From NCBI GenBank assembly GCA_004297625.1, contig SCTY01000049.1, positions 1 to 42,673 on the forward strand: a DNA stretch of 42,673 nt, given 5' to 3'. Source of the stretch: Betaproteobacteria bacterium (GTDB lineage Bacteria > Pseudomonadota > Gammaproteobacteria > Burkholderiales > SG8-39). The position numbers were made by a program, and so were the translations under genes. A model generated the notes under the pieces. It saw only the letters and a program-made list of their open reading frames with translations. It was not told where the DNA came from and ran no database searches. Below are positions 25,985-34,470 of this stretch, one piece after another; positions within the stretch are counted from its first letter, which is position 1, and every line of letters begins with the position of its first letter.

Positions 25985-26000
25985 TGCCATTAACATGGCA
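25985..26000. promoter_or_regulatory. Perfect palindrome between abrB-like gene and aroG
   Basis: TGCCAT-TAAC-ATGGCA, 6-bp perfect arms around a 4-base spacer, in the short divergent gap. AbrB-type proteins bind such short inverted repeats, and a site here would overlap both promoters. Confidence 0.5.
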
Positions 26001-26014
26001 TAAAGGAAAGGCCC

Positions 26015-27079
26015 ATGTTCCGCACGCCGCAGATCGACGATCTCAATGTCGTCAGCCAGGTGCAGCTCGTCTCGCCCGAGGCGCTGCACGACGAGCTGCC
26101 GCTTTCCGAGACGGCGCGCCGCACGGTGCTCGGCGGGCGCGACACCCTCAAGCGCATCCTCGACCGCGCCGACCCGCGGCTGTTCGTGGTGGTCGGGCCG
26201 TGCTCCATCCACGATCCGGAAGCGGCGCTCGACTACGGCCGGCGCCTCGCGGCGCTCGCGCGCGAGGTGGAAGACACGTTCTTTCTCGTGATGCGCGTGT
26301 ATTTCGAGAAGCCGCGCACCACGGTGGGCTGGAAGGGGCTCATCAACGACCCGGACCTCGACGACTCGTTCCACATCGAGAAGGGCCTGCGCATCGCCCG
26401 GAAGCTGCTCATCGATCTCAACGAGCTGGGGCTGCCGTGCGCCACCGAGGCGCTCGATCCGATCACGCCGCAGTATCTCGCCGACCTGATTTCATGGAGC
26501 GCGATCGGCGCGCGCACCACCGAGTCGCAGACGCATCGCGAGATGGCGAGCGGGCTCTCCATGCCGGTGGGCATCAAGAACGGCACCGACGGCAACCGCG
26601 CGGTGGCGGTCAACGCGCTGGTTTCGGTGTCGCGCCCGCACGCCTTCCTCGGCATCGATCCGGAAGGGCGCTGCGCGCTCACCTACACGCGCGGCAACCG
26701 CTACGCGCACATCGTGCTGCGCGGCGGCGCGGCGCCGAACTACGACACCGTATCGGTGGCGCTGACCGAGGAAGAGCTCGCCAAGGCGGGGTTGCCTGGC
26801 TCGATCATGGTCGATTGCAGCCACGGCAACTCGGGCAAGGACCCGGCGCGCCAGCCGCTGGTCTTCGCCGATGTCATCCACCAGGTGGTCGAAGGCAACC
26901 GCTCGATCGTCGGCGCGATGGTCGAGTCGAACCTGGAGTGGGGCAACCAGCCGCTCGGCGAGCGCTCGCAGCTGCGCTACGGCGTCTCGATCACCGACGC
27001 CTGCATCGACTGGCCGGCGACCGAGAAGCTGCTGCGCGAGGCGCGCGCGAAGCTGCGCCAACGCGCTAAAACAGAATAA
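26015..27079 (+). CDS. aroG: 3-deoxy-7-phosphoheptulonate synthase (DAHP synthase, class I)
   Basis: A 354-residue AroF/AroG/AroH-type enzyme, the first step of the shikimate pathway (PEP + erythrose 4-phosphate). It has the PEP- and phosphate-binding VVVGPCSIHDPEAALDYGRRL with the metal-ligand Cys, VMRVYFEKPRTTVGWKGL, GARTTESQTHREMASGLSMP with GIKNGTDG, and MVDCSHGNSGKDPARQP. The N-terminus (QIDDLNVVSQVQLVSP) is of the feedback-regulated E. coli type; which aromatic amino acid inhibits it cannot be told. The start is ATG at 26015 after AAAGGAAAGG. It is divergent from the AbrB-like regulator. Confidence 0.93.
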   Translation: MFRTPQIDDLNVVSQVQLVSPEALHDELPLSETARRTVLGGRDTLKRILDRADPRLFVVVGPCSIHDPEAALDYGRRLAALAREVEDTFFLVMRVYFEKPRTTVGWKGLINDPDLDDSFHIEKGLRIARKLLIDLNELGLPCATEALDPITPQYLADLISWSAIGARTTESQTHREMASGLSMPVGIKNGTDGNRAVAVNALVSVSRPHAFLGIDPEGRCALTYTRGNRYAHIVLRGGAAPNYDTVSVALTEEELAKAGLPGSIMVDCSHGNSGKDPARQPLVFADVIHQVVEGNRSIVGAMVESNLEWGNQPLGERSQLRYGVSITDACIDWPATEKLLREARAKLRQRAKTE

Positions 27080-27086
27080 CTCTCAT

Positions 27087-27121
27087 TTGATCTAGGTCGA
27101 ATGCGGGCGCGCTTCGCGCCC
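27087..27121 (+). promoter_or_regulatory. FNR-like half-conserved box and hairpin before feoB
   Basis: TTGATCTAGGTCGA (27087-27100) matches one FNR half-site perfectly, with two mismatches in the other. It is followed at 27105-27121 by a perfect GGGCGCG-CTT-CGCGCCC hairpin without a T-run, which could end aroG transcription or lie in the feoB leader. Confidence 0.4.
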
Positions 27122-27134
27122 CTAGGATGGGGCA

Positions 27135-28991
27135 GTGAAGACCGCGACCGTACCGCTGCGACGCCCGTTTTTCCGCGGCGAGAAACGGCTGCGCATCGCG
27201 CTGGTGGGCCGGACGGCCGCCGGAAAAACGGCCATTTTCCGTGCGGTGGAAGGCACTTACGTGCGGAATGGCGCGTACGAGGAGTGCGACCTCGACATCG
27301 GCTTCGACGAGGCGCGGGTCACCAAGCTGCCCGGAATCGCCGCGCTCCTCGAGCACCGGCCCGACGTCATCGTCCAGGTCCTCGACGCCACGGCGCTCGA
27401 GCGCCATCTCGAGATGACGCTGGAGCTGCTGCAGCTCGGCCGCCCGCTCGTCCTCGCCATGAACCGCATGGACGAGGCGCGCAACCGGGGCCTGCACATC
27501 GGCACCAAAGTGCTCGCGCGGCGCCTCGGGGTGCCGGTGGTGCCGACCGTCGGCCACATGGGCTATGGCATCCGCGAGCTTTTCTCGGCGGCGGCCGATG
27601 CGGCGCGCCGCGGCGTCTCGCCGCTGCCGCTCGCGCCGTCCCTGCGGTTGCGCGAAAAGCTCTCGCCATTGATTTCCGTACTCCCGAAAGACGGCTTGCC
27701 GCCGTTATTCGTCGCGGCGCGCATGGTCGAGGGCGACCGCGCTTTCCTTCGACCCGAGCTCCTCAAGGACATCCCGGGATTGCCCCTTGCCGACGAGCTG
27801 CACGCCGACCGCCACCACGTCGCGGCGATCCTCGCCGAAACGGCGACGCGGCCGGGAGGCGTGCGCGAGCGTTACGACTGGCGCTACTGGCTCGACGAGC
27901 TTTTCCTGAGCCCGCGCCTGGGGCTTGTCGGCAGCGTGGCGGTGTTCGCCGCGGTGCTCTACATCGTGTTCGACGTCAGCGTGCAGCTCGATGCGCTGAC
28001 GTCCGCGCGGCTCGTGCAATGGGTGTCGACGTGGCAGCCGGTGACTCTGATCGACGTGGTCGGGCGCGCGATCGCCGACGGCATCGCCGGCCTCATCGGC
28101 ATCGTGGTGCCGTACATGGTGCCGCTCGTGCTGCTGCTGATCGTGCTCGAGCAGACCGGCATCATGGCGCGCATCGCGTTCGCGGTGGACCGGGTGTTTC
28201 ACCGCCTCGGGCTGCACGGCGGCGTGGCGCTGCCTCTGCTTCTCGGCCTGGGCTGCAACGTGCCGGCGCTCTCGGCGGTCGGCGCGAGCACGAAAGGCGC
28301 CGAGCGCACCACCGCCTCGCTTCTCATCACCTTCGTGCCGTGCTCGGCGCGCTCGGCGATCATCCTGGCGCTCGCCGGCAAGTACCTCGGGGCGTGGGGC
28401 GTGATCGGCGTGTTCGCGGTGGCGGCGGTGGTGATCGCGCTCATGGGCCAGCTGCTGCGCCGGCGCTTCGCCGCCGAGACGGTGGGCCAGATCCAGGAAA
28501 TCCCGCCCTACGCGTTGCCTCGCCTGCGGCCGCTGCTCCACGAGACGTGGCTGCGGACCCACGAGATGCTCACCATCGTCATGCCGCTTCTTGTCGGCGG
28601 GAGCGTGGTGCTTGCGCTGCTCACCTACTTTGGCGGCGACAAGCTCGTCAACGCCGCGCTCCTTCCCATCACCGGCTGGTGGCTTGGATTGCCGGCCGTG
28701 CTCGGCGTGCCGCTTCTCTTCGGCGTCCTGAGGAAGGAACTGTCGCTCGTCATGCTCTACCAGGCGCTCGGCGGCTTCGCGGTCGACGCGTACCTGAGCC
28801 CCAACCAGATCTTCACCTTCCTGGTGTTCCTCACGCTGTACGTGCCGTGCATCGCAACCTTCGCGGTGATGACGAAAACCGTCGGCCGCCGCCGGGCGTT
28901 CGGGCTGGTGTCGATCTCCGTCGGCGTGGCGCTCCTGGCGAGCGGTTTCCTGCGCTTCGCATGGCGGGCGGTGGAGTTGCTGGCCGCTTGA
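27135..28991 (+). CDS. feoB: FeoB-like ferrous iron transporter with an atypical G domain
   Basis: A 618-residue protein. Residues ~19-175 are a G domain with an altered P-loop (LVGRTAAGKTAIF instead of GxPNxGKST) and intact NRMDEA (G4). The DxPG motif reads TKLPG and the G5 region reads VGHMG. From ~260 on it has the FeoB membrane part: gate segments such as RIAFAVDRVFHRLGLHGGVALPLLLGLGCNVPA and SLLITFVPCSARSAII, then a second repeat. Cys in GLGCNVPA and VPCSA matches the conserved gate Cys. No FeoA lies adjacent. Start GTG 27135. It is shorter than E. coli FeoB (773), partly from a smaller G/GDI region. Confidence 0.8.
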   Translation: MKTATVPLRRPFFRGEKRLRIALVGRTAAGKTAIFRAVEGTYVRNGAYEECDLDIGFDEARVTKLPGIAALLEHRPDVIVQVLDATALERHLEMTLELLQLGRPLVLAMNRMDEARNRGLHIGTKVLARRLGVPVVPTVGHMGYGIRELFSAAADAARRGVSPLPLAPSLRLREKLSPLISVLPKDGLPPLFVAARMVEGDRAFLRPELLKDIPGLPLADELHADRHHVAAILAETATRPGGVRERYDWRYWLDELFLSPRLGLVGSVAVFAAVLYIVFDVSVQLDALTSARLVQWVSTWQPVTLIDVVGRAIADGIAGLIGIVVPYMVPLVLLLIVLEQTGIMARIAFAVDRVFHRLGLHGGVALPLLLGLGCNVPALSAVGASTKGAERTTASLLITFVPCSARSAIILALAGKYLGAWGVIGVFAVAAVVIALMGQLLRRRFAAETVGQIQEIPPYALPRLRPLLHETWLRTHEMLTIVMPLLVGGSVVLALLTYFGGDKLVNAALLPITGWWLGLPAVLGVPLLFGVLRKELSLVMLYQALGGFAVDAYLSPNQIFTFLVFLTLYVPCIATFAVMTKTVGRRRAFGLVSISVGVALLASGFLRFAWRAVELLAA

Positions 28992-29001
28992 TCCACGTCA
29001 A
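28988..29001 (+). promoter_or_regulatory. FNR/ANR-type box upstream of nifJ
   Basis: TTGATCCACGTCAA matches TTGAT-N4-ATCAA at 9 of 10 defined positions. It overlaps the feoB stop codon and lies 25 bases before the nifJ start, suggesting anaerobic control of the pyruvate oxidoreductase gene. Confidence 0.6.
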
Positions 29002-29026
29002 GCCGCTCCCGGCGGGCGACTCCACC

Positions 29027-32000
29027 ATGGCTCCCATGATCCGTCCATGGATCACGCTGGACGGCAACGAGGCCGCGGCGCGCATCGCCTACCAGCTCTC
29101 GGAGGTGATCGCGATCTACCCGATCACGCCCTCCTCGCAGATGGGCGAATCGGCGGACGAATGGGCTGCCGAAGTGCGCCCGAATCTGTGGGGCGCGGTG
29201 CCGAGCGTGGTCGAGATGCAGAGCGAGGGCGGCGCCGCCGGCGCATTGCACGGCGCGATCCAGGCCGGCGCGCTGGGCGCGACGTTCACCTCGAGCCAGG
29301 GGCTGCTGCTCATGCTCCCGGACATGTTCCGCGTCGCCGGCGAGCTCACTCCCGCGGTGATCCACGTGAGCGCCCGCGCGGTGGCGACGCACGCGCTTTC
29401 GATCTTCGGCGATCACAGCGACGTGATGGCGGTGCGCACCGCCGGCTGGGCGATGCTCGCCTCGGGCAGCGTGCAGGAAGCGCAGGACTTCGCCGCGGTG
29501 GCGCACGCCGCGACGCTCGCCTCGCGCATTCCCTTCGTGCATTTCTTCGACGGCTTCCGCACCTCGCACGAGGTGGCCAAGATCGAGGCGCTGGGCTTGA
29601 GCGAGCTGCGGGCGATGGTGCCCGAGGAGACCGTGGATGACCACCGCCTGCGCTCGCTCTCGCCCGAGCGCCCGGTGCTGCGCGGCTCGGCGCAGAACCC
29701 CGACGTGTTCTTCCAGTCGCGCGAGGCCGCCGGGCGGCTCCACCGCGCCTGCCCGGCGCACGTGCTCGCCGCGATGGAGCGGCTCGCGGCGCTCACCGGC
29801 CGGCACTATCGCCTCTTCGACTACTACGGCGCTGCGGATGCCGAACGCGTGCTGGTGATCATGGGCTCGGCCGCCGGCGCGGCGGAGGAAACGGTCGACG
29901 CGCTCAACGCGGCGGGCAAGAAGGCGGGCCTCGTCAAGGTGCGTCTCTTCCGGCCGTTCAGCGCGGCGCACTTCGCGCGCGCGCTGCCGGCGAGCGTGAA
30001 AGCGATCGCGGTGCTCGACCGCACCAAGGAGCCCGGCGCGGCGGGCGAGCCGCTTTACCAGGATGTCCTCACCGCGGTGGACGAAGAGCTCGAGGCCGGC
30101 CGCGCCCCGTTCGCGGCGCGCCCGCGCATCATCGGCGGGCGTTATGGCCTCGGGTCGAAGGAGTTCACGCCGGCGATGGCGAAGGCGGTGTTCGACGAGC
30201 TGCAGCGGCCCGAGCCGAAAAACCGCTTCACCGTCGGCATCGTCGACGACGTGAGCTTCTCCAGCCTGCCGTTCGACCCGTCGTTCTCGACCGAGGGCGC
30301 GGACACGGTGCGCGCGATCCTCTACGGCCTTGGCTCCGACGGCAGCGTCGGCGCGAGCAAGAACACCATCAAGATCATCGGCGACGCGACCGGGCTCTAC
30401 GCGCAGGGCTACTTCGTCTACGACTCGAAGAAATCCGGCTCGACCACCGCCTCGCACCTGCGCTTCGGGCCGCGGCCGGTCCGCTCGAGCTATCTCGTCG
30501 GCGGCGCGGGGTTCATCGGCTGCCATCAATGGGAGCTCCTCGAGCGCATGGACGTGCTCGAAGCGGCCGATCCGGGCGCGATCTTTCTCCTGAACAGCCC
30601 CTACGGCGCGAACGAGGTGTGGGAACACCTGCCGTCGTCGATCCGCAGGACGATCCGCGGCCGCGACCTGAAGCTCTACGTCATCGACGCCGACCGCGTG
30701 GCGCGCGAGGCGGGCATGGGCCGGCGCGTGAACACCGTGCTGCAGACCTGCTTCTTCGCGCTCTCCGGCGTTCTGGCGCGCGCGCAGGCGATCAGGGCGA
30801 TCAAGGAAGCGGTGGCGAAGACCTATCGCGCGAAGGGCGAGGCAGTGGTGCTCCAGAACTACGCCGCCATCGACGCGGCGCTCGCGCATCTTCAGGAAGC
30901 GGTTTTTCCACCTGAAGAAACACTTGCTGAGAAAGCGGTTCCCGCCGATTGGGCCGGCGCCTCGGAGTTCGTGCGCAACGTGATCGCGCCGATGATCGCC
31001 GGCAGGGGCGACAGCCTCCCGGTGAGCGCGATGCCGCTCGACGGCACCTTCCCGGTGGGGACTTCGAAATGGGAAAAGCGCAACCTGGCCGCCGAGATCC
31101 CGGTGTGGGACGAGCGCATCTGCATCCAGTGCAACAAGTGCGCGCTGGTGTGCCCGCACGCGGCGATCCGCATCAAGAGCTACGACCCCGCGCTCCTCGC
31201 TGAAGCCCCGCCGAGTTTCAAGTCGAGCGCCTATCGCGGCGCCGATTACGCGGGCATGCGCTACACCGTGCAGGTCGCGCCGGAGGATTGCACCGGCTGC
31301 GAGCTTTGCCTGGCGGTGTGCCCGCCCGACAAGAAGACCGGCAAGAAGCCGCTCGTCATGCAGGAGCAGCGGCCGCTGCGCGAGCCCGAGCGCGCGAACT
31401 TCGAATTCTTCCTCTCGCTGCCCGAAGTCGACCGCGCCTCGGCGAAGCGCTCGACGGTGAAGGGCTCGCAGTTCCTGCAGCCGCTCTTCGAATTTTCGGG
31501 CGCCTGCTCGGGCTGCGGCCAGACGCCCTACCTCAAGCTCGCGACCCAGCTCTTCGGCGACCGGATGCTCGTCGCGAACGCGACCGGCTGCTCGTCCATC
31601 TACGGCGGCAACCTGCCGACCACGCCGTGGACCTGCAACGCGCAGGGCAGGGGGCCCGCGTGGTCGAACTCGCTCTTCGAGGACAACGCCGAGTTCGGCT
31701 ACGGCATGCGCCTCGCCGTCGACAAGCTCACCGAGCAGGCGCGCGATCTCGCGAAGCGCCTGAGAAGCGCCGTCGGCGAAGGCCTGGTCGTCACCATCCT
31801 CGCCGCGCCGCAGACCGACGAGCGCGAAATCGCCGCGCAACGCGAGCGGGTGGAGGAGCTGAAGCGCGCGCTCAAGTCCGCGCTCGAGCGCTTCCCGGCG
31901 TCGCCCGACGCGCCTGCCATGCGCCGGCTCATCGGGCTCGCCGACTACCTCGTGCGCAAGTCCGTATGGATGGTCGGCGGCGACGGCTGGGCGTACGACA

Positions 32001-32617
32001 TCGGCTACGGCGGCCTCGACCACGTGCTCGCCGCCGGGCGCAACGTCAACGTGCTGGTGCTCGACACCGAGTCCTACTCCAACACCGGCGGGCAGATGTC
32101 CAAGGCGACCCCGCGCGCCGCGGTCGCCCGCTTCGCGGCCTCCGGCAAGCGCCAGGCGAAGAAAGACCTCGGGCTTTTGGCGATGACCTACGGCACCGTG
32201 TACGTCGCGCAAATCGCCATGGGCGCGCAGGACGGCCAGACCGTCAAGGCGCTCGTCGAAGCCGAGTCCTACGACGGCCCCTCGCTCGTCATCGCCTACG
32301 CGCACTGCATCGCGCACGGCATCGACATGAGCAAAGGCCTGGAGCAGCAGAAGAAAGCCGTCGCCTCCGGGCACTGGCCGCTTTTCCGCTTCGATCCGCG
32401 CCGCGCGGCCAAAGGGGAGAACCCGCTTCAGCTCGACTCCAAGGCGCCCAGCATCCCGTTCATCGACTACGCCTACGCCGAGACCCGCTTCCGCTCATTG
32501 GAGCTTCTCGACCCCAGCGCCGCTCTCGAGCTCGCCGAGATGGCCCAGAACGACATCGCGCTTCGCTGGCGCCTGTACGAGCGGCTCGCTGCAGCCTACG
32601 CGCCACCGAACGCTTGA
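29027..32617 (+). CDS. nifJ: Pyruvate:ferredoxin (flavodoxin) oxidoreductase, single chain
   Basis: A 1196-residue homodimeric-type PFOR. The order is the alpha-like domain (IAIYPITPSSQMGESADEW, VVEMQSEGGAAGALHG), the gamma-like domain (GLGSDGSVGASKNTIKIIG, YDSKKSGSTTASHLRFG), a two-cluster ferredoxin domain (CIQCNKCALVCPH, CTGCELCLAVCPP) and the TPP/beta domain (CSGCGQTPY, GGDGWAYDIGYGGLDHVLA, NTGGQMSKATPRAA). It makes acetyl-CoA, CO2 and reduced ferredoxin from pyruvate and may feed nitrogenase or anaerobic aromatic reduction. Two ATGs (29027, 29036) are possible. Its 3' end is the template for fragments at 33.9 and 38.2 kb. Confidence 0.95.
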   Translation: MAPMIRPWITLDGNEAAARIAYQLSEVIAIYPITPSSQMGESADEWAAEVRPNLWGAVPSVVEMQSEGGAAGALHGAIQAGALGATFTSSQGLLLMLPDMFRVAGELTPAVIHVSARAVATHALSIFGDHSDVMAVRTAGWAMLASGSVQEAQDFAAVAHAATLASRIPFVHFFDGFRTSHEVAKIEALGLSELRAMVPEETVDDHRLRSLSPERPVLRGSAQNPDVFFQSREAAGRLHRACPAHVLAAMERLAALTGRHYRLFDYYGAADAERVLVIMGSAAGAAEETVDALNAAGKKAGLVKVRLFRPFSAAHFARALPASVKAIAVLDRTKEPGAAGEPLYQDVLTAVDEELEAGRAPFAARPRIIGGRYGLGSKEFTPAMAKAVFDELQRPEPKNRFTVGIVDDVSFSSLPFDPSFSTEGADTVRAILYGLGSDGSVGASKNTIKIIGDATGLYAQGYFVYDSKKSGSTTASHLRFGPRPVRSSYLVGGAGFIGCHQWELLERMDVLEAADPGAIFLLNSPYGANEVWEHLPSSIRRTIRGRDLKLYVIDADRVAREAGMGRRVNTVLQTCFFALSGVLARAQAIRAIKEAVAKTYRAKGEAVVLQNYAAIDAALAHLQEAVFPPEETLAEKAVPADWAGASEFVRNVIAPMIAGRGDSLPVSAMPLDGTFPVGTSKWEKRNLAAEIPVWDERICIQCNKCALVCPHAAIRIKSYDPALLAEAPPSFKSSAYRGADYAGMRYTVQVAPEDCTGCELCLAVCPPDKKTGKKPLVMQEQRPLREPERANFEFFLSLPEVDRASAKRSTVKGSQFLQPLFEFSGACSGCGQTPYLKLATQLFGDRMLVANATGCSSIYGGNLPTTPWTCNAQGRGPAWSNSLFEDNAEFGYGMRLAVDKLTEQARDLAKRLRSAVGEGLVVTILAAPQTDEREIAAQRERVEELKRALKSALERFPASPDAPAMRRLIGLADYLVRKSVWMVGGDGWAYDIGYGGLDHVLAAGRNVNVLVLDTESYSNTGGQMSKATPRAAVARFAASGKRQAKKDLGLLAMTYGTVYVAQIAMGAQDGQTVKALVEAESYDGPSLVIAYAHCIAHGIDMSKGLEQQKKAVASGHWPLFRFDPRRAAKGENPLQLDSKAPSIPFIDYAYAETRFRSLELLDPSAALELAEMAQNDIALRWRLYERLAAAYAPPNA

Positions 32618-33888
32618 ATACCAACGACCCGGTTCGTGGCCTTCTCACGCGCTGGCGTGAAGACCCGTCCGGCACTTATCGCACCTGGTTCCTGTGGGAA
32701 GAGCGGCTCAAGAACTTTCGCTCGATCCGGCGCGGCATCTCCGCCGTAGTCGCGGAGATCGAAGCAGATAAATTCGGCAACGTCTATAAGGGCTCCTCGC
32801 TTGAGACGGTAGTCGGATCCATTGCGGAGCAAAGACAGATCTTCCGCGGCGCCGACCACGCCTTCCTATGGAAGCCCAAGCTCCGCATCCCCGACATCTA
32901 CGAGAACCGTCCGAACCAGATAGCTTTCGCGCGTTTCCTGAATACCTGCGCTTGCTGCGCCGGCGAGGAGGATCAAGTCATCGGCGCGATACAGAATCTC
33001 GACCGCGCCGCAATTAAAGGTCTCGGCCCCGCTGCGGCCAATCTCCTTTACTTCCTGCATCCGACCGTAGTTCCGCCGTTCAACACGGCGATCGTCAACG
33101 GTTACAACGCGGTGACGGGAGCCAAAGTCAAGCTCGGGAAATGGGATGAGTACCTGGCGATGCGCCGCGGCATCCTCGAGCTGAATACGAAATATCGGGA
33201 CTTACTCTCCAACGATCTCGGCGCAATGGGTGGCGTCCTGTTTGATGTCGGATCGGGAAGATATCCGCCACCGCCACGAGAGTCGGACGAAGCTGCGATG
33301 GCGCAATGGGAAAAGGACCTTGCACAGATTCGCGTCGAATCCGAGCATGCCAATCGCGCTATCCAAGCGTCGCGTGAAGAAGACCGCACCCACACCGAAA
33401 TCCAGGGCTGGTTGCGCGATCTGGGAATCGCTCTCGGGTTCGGCGTGTGGGTTGCGAGCAATGACCGCGGCCGGCCGTACGGTAATGGTCATTTGGCCGA
33501 CGGGTGCCTCGACTGCCTGTCCGAGCCGCTGGAAAACTCTCCCGCTGCGGACACCATCCGCTTGATCGACGTACTTTGGATCGAAGCTGGAACCGGCCGT
33601 GTAGCGGCCGCATTCGAAGTCGAGCACACCACGTCGATCTGTTCCGGCATCGTGCGCATGCTTGATCTCGCACTCGGCCTAGGACAGGCCGGACGGTCCT
33701 TATTCCTTGTTGCTCCCGATGCCCGCGAGTCTGACGTCCGTGAACAGTTGAAGCGACCGGCCTTTAGCCGAGTCATCGATCTCGACGTTCGCTTCATCTC
33801 GTACGGAGAGCTTGGGAAGCACCGCGACGCCATCTCCCGATTCGGGCAGGGCATGAAGCCCATCGAAGCTATCGCCCGTAGGCTATAG
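32614..33888 (+). CDS. Restriction-endonuclease-like (PD-(D/E)XK) protein
   Basis: A 424-residue protein whose TTG start overlaps the nifJ TGA (TTGA). The N-terminal 200 residues (HhH-like KGLGPAAANLLYFLHP at ~136-150) are unfamiliar. The C-terminal ~170 residues look like a restriction-endonuclease fold: HTEIQGWLRDLGIALGFGVW, then LIDVLWIEAGTGRVAAAFEVEHTTSI (D319, E335, E337) and RMLDLALGLGQAGRSLFLVAP. No methyltransferase is adjacent, so a classical type II system is unlikely as it stands. The lower GC at wobble sites and a partial nifJ-end copy right after it suggest it arrived as cargo at the nifJ end. Substrate and role are unknown. Confidence 0.6.
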   Translation: MNTNDPVRGLLTRWREDPSGTYRTWFLWEERLKNFRSIRRGISAVVAEIEADKFGNVYKGSSLETVVGSIAEQRQIFRGADHAFLWKPKLRIPDIYENRPNQIAFARFLNTCACCAGEEDQVIGAIQNLDRAAIKGLGPAAANLLYFLHPTVVPPFNTAIVNGYNAVTGAKVKLGKWDEYLAMRRGILELNTKYRDLLSNDLGAMGGVLFDVGSGRYPPPPRESDEAAMAQWEKDLAQIRVESEHANRAIQASREEDRTHTEIQGWLRDLGIALGFGVWVASNDRGRPYGNGHLADGCLDCLSEPLENSPAADTIRLIDVLWIEAGTGRVAAAFEVEHTTSICSGIVRMLDLALGLGQAGRSLFLVAPDARESDVREQLKRPAFSRVIDLDVRFISYGELGKHRDAISRFGQGMKPIEAIARRL

Positions 33889-33890
33889 GG

Positions 33891-33938
33891 CGGACTGGCG
33901 TCCTCTACGAGCGCCTCGCCGCGGCGTGCGCGCCCGCC
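33891..33938 (+). repeat. Diverged copy of the nifJ 3' end (copy 2)
   Basis: About 48 bases reading CTACGAGCGCCTCGCCGCGG in the middle, the counterpart of the nifJ end (encoding LYERLAAAYAPP there, LYERLAAACAPA here with a 1-base shift). It follows the endonuclease-like gene, as expected if that gene was inserted at the nifJ terminus with duplication or carriage of the target end. Confidence 0.6.
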
Positions 33939-33944
33939 TTGCGG

Positions 33945-33966
33945 TATGCATATAATATATATATCA
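33945..33966. promoter_or_regulatory. AT-rich palindromic promoter/operator of brnTA
   Basis: TATGCATATAATATATATAT-type run in an otherwise GC-rich region. It contains a good -10 (TATAAT) and a near-palindromic alternating AT tract directly before the brnT remnant. BrnA/BrnT modules are autorepressed at such sites; this assignment is by position. Confidence 0.5.
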
Positions 33967-33973
33967 TGACCGG

Positions 33974-34124
33974 GTGCGGTTCCGGTACGACCCGTCCAAG
34001 GCGGCCGCAAATCTCAGGAAGCATGGGGTTTCGTTCGCCGACGCCGAGGGAGCGTAACGGCGAATACCGGATCATTTCCGCTCGCCGCGCAACGCGAAAG
34101 GAACGGAAATCCTATGAGGGCTGA
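33974..34124 (+). pseudogene. brnT: brnT toxin remnant with internal deletion
   Basis: Two pieces of a BrnT RNase toxin are visible in different frames. The N-terminal piece starts at GTG 33974 (VRFRYDPSKAAANLRKHG, then VSFADAEGA) and hits TAA at 34055-34057. The C-terminal piece, in the next frame, reads NGEYRIISARRATRKERKSYEG to TGA 34122-34124. About 40 central residues of the normal ~90 (the part with the HxDP and xRxxxxG core) are missing. The remaining ends still match the family start and finish, so a single deletion with frame change is the simplest cause. The toxin is therefore inactive. Confidence 0.75.
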
Positions 34125-34416
34125 ATACGATTTTTCCAAAGGCAAACGTGGGGCGGTAATCCCGCAAAAGGGAAAGACCCGCATCTCAATCTTTATAGAT
34201 AACGACGTTCTCCATGAATTCCGGGCACGAGCAGAAAAAGCGGGGACCGGGTATCAAACCATGATGAATGACGCTCTCCGCAAGTACCTGACCGAAACCG
34301 GTCAGCCGGTCACCGAGAAAACATTGCGCCAAGTGCTGCGCCAAGAGATGCCCGAATACCTGCGGGCCCTGAAGTCCCGCGCGACGCGAACCTCGAGCAA
34401 ACGCGGCGCTGGTTAG
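34114..34416 (+). CDS. brnA: BrnA-family antitoxin
   Basis: A 100-residue ribbon-helix-helix antitoxin, apparently intact. The core KGKTRISIFIDNDVLHEFRARAEKAGTGYQTMMNDALRKYL (residues ~19-59, shown here only as the family region TRISIFIDNDVLHEF to LRKYL) is the DNA-binding RHH of BrnA, followed by a C-terminal helix (TEKTLRQVLRQEMPEYL) that would bind BrnT. The start overlaps the last 11 bases of brnT, the normal coupling, with AAAGGAA upstream. Since the partner is destroyed, it may survive as a repressor or to neutralise related BrnT toxins elsewhere. Confidence 0.85.
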   Translation: MRAEYDFSKGKRGAVIPQKGKTRISIFIDNDVLHEFRARAEKAGTGYQTMMNDALRKYLTETGQPVTEKTLRQVLRQEMPEYLRALKSRATRTSSKRGAG

Positions 34417-34470
34417 TCGGGGCGTCATCGCCGGCCGTTAAAGGAGGTCTTGCGCGAGCGCTGCGGTCGC

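Noticed and set aside
27101..29026. Upstream extension of the nifJ frame through the whole feoB gene
   Set aside because: The frame is open only because of high GC. The translation has no homology-like features, whereas feoB is real in the other frame and nifJ starts normally at 29027.
28757..32374. A 1205-codon open frame antisense to nifJ
   Set aside because: Low-complexity Arg/Ala/Asp/Val composition with no family features, and it lies exactly opposite a fully recognisable gene.
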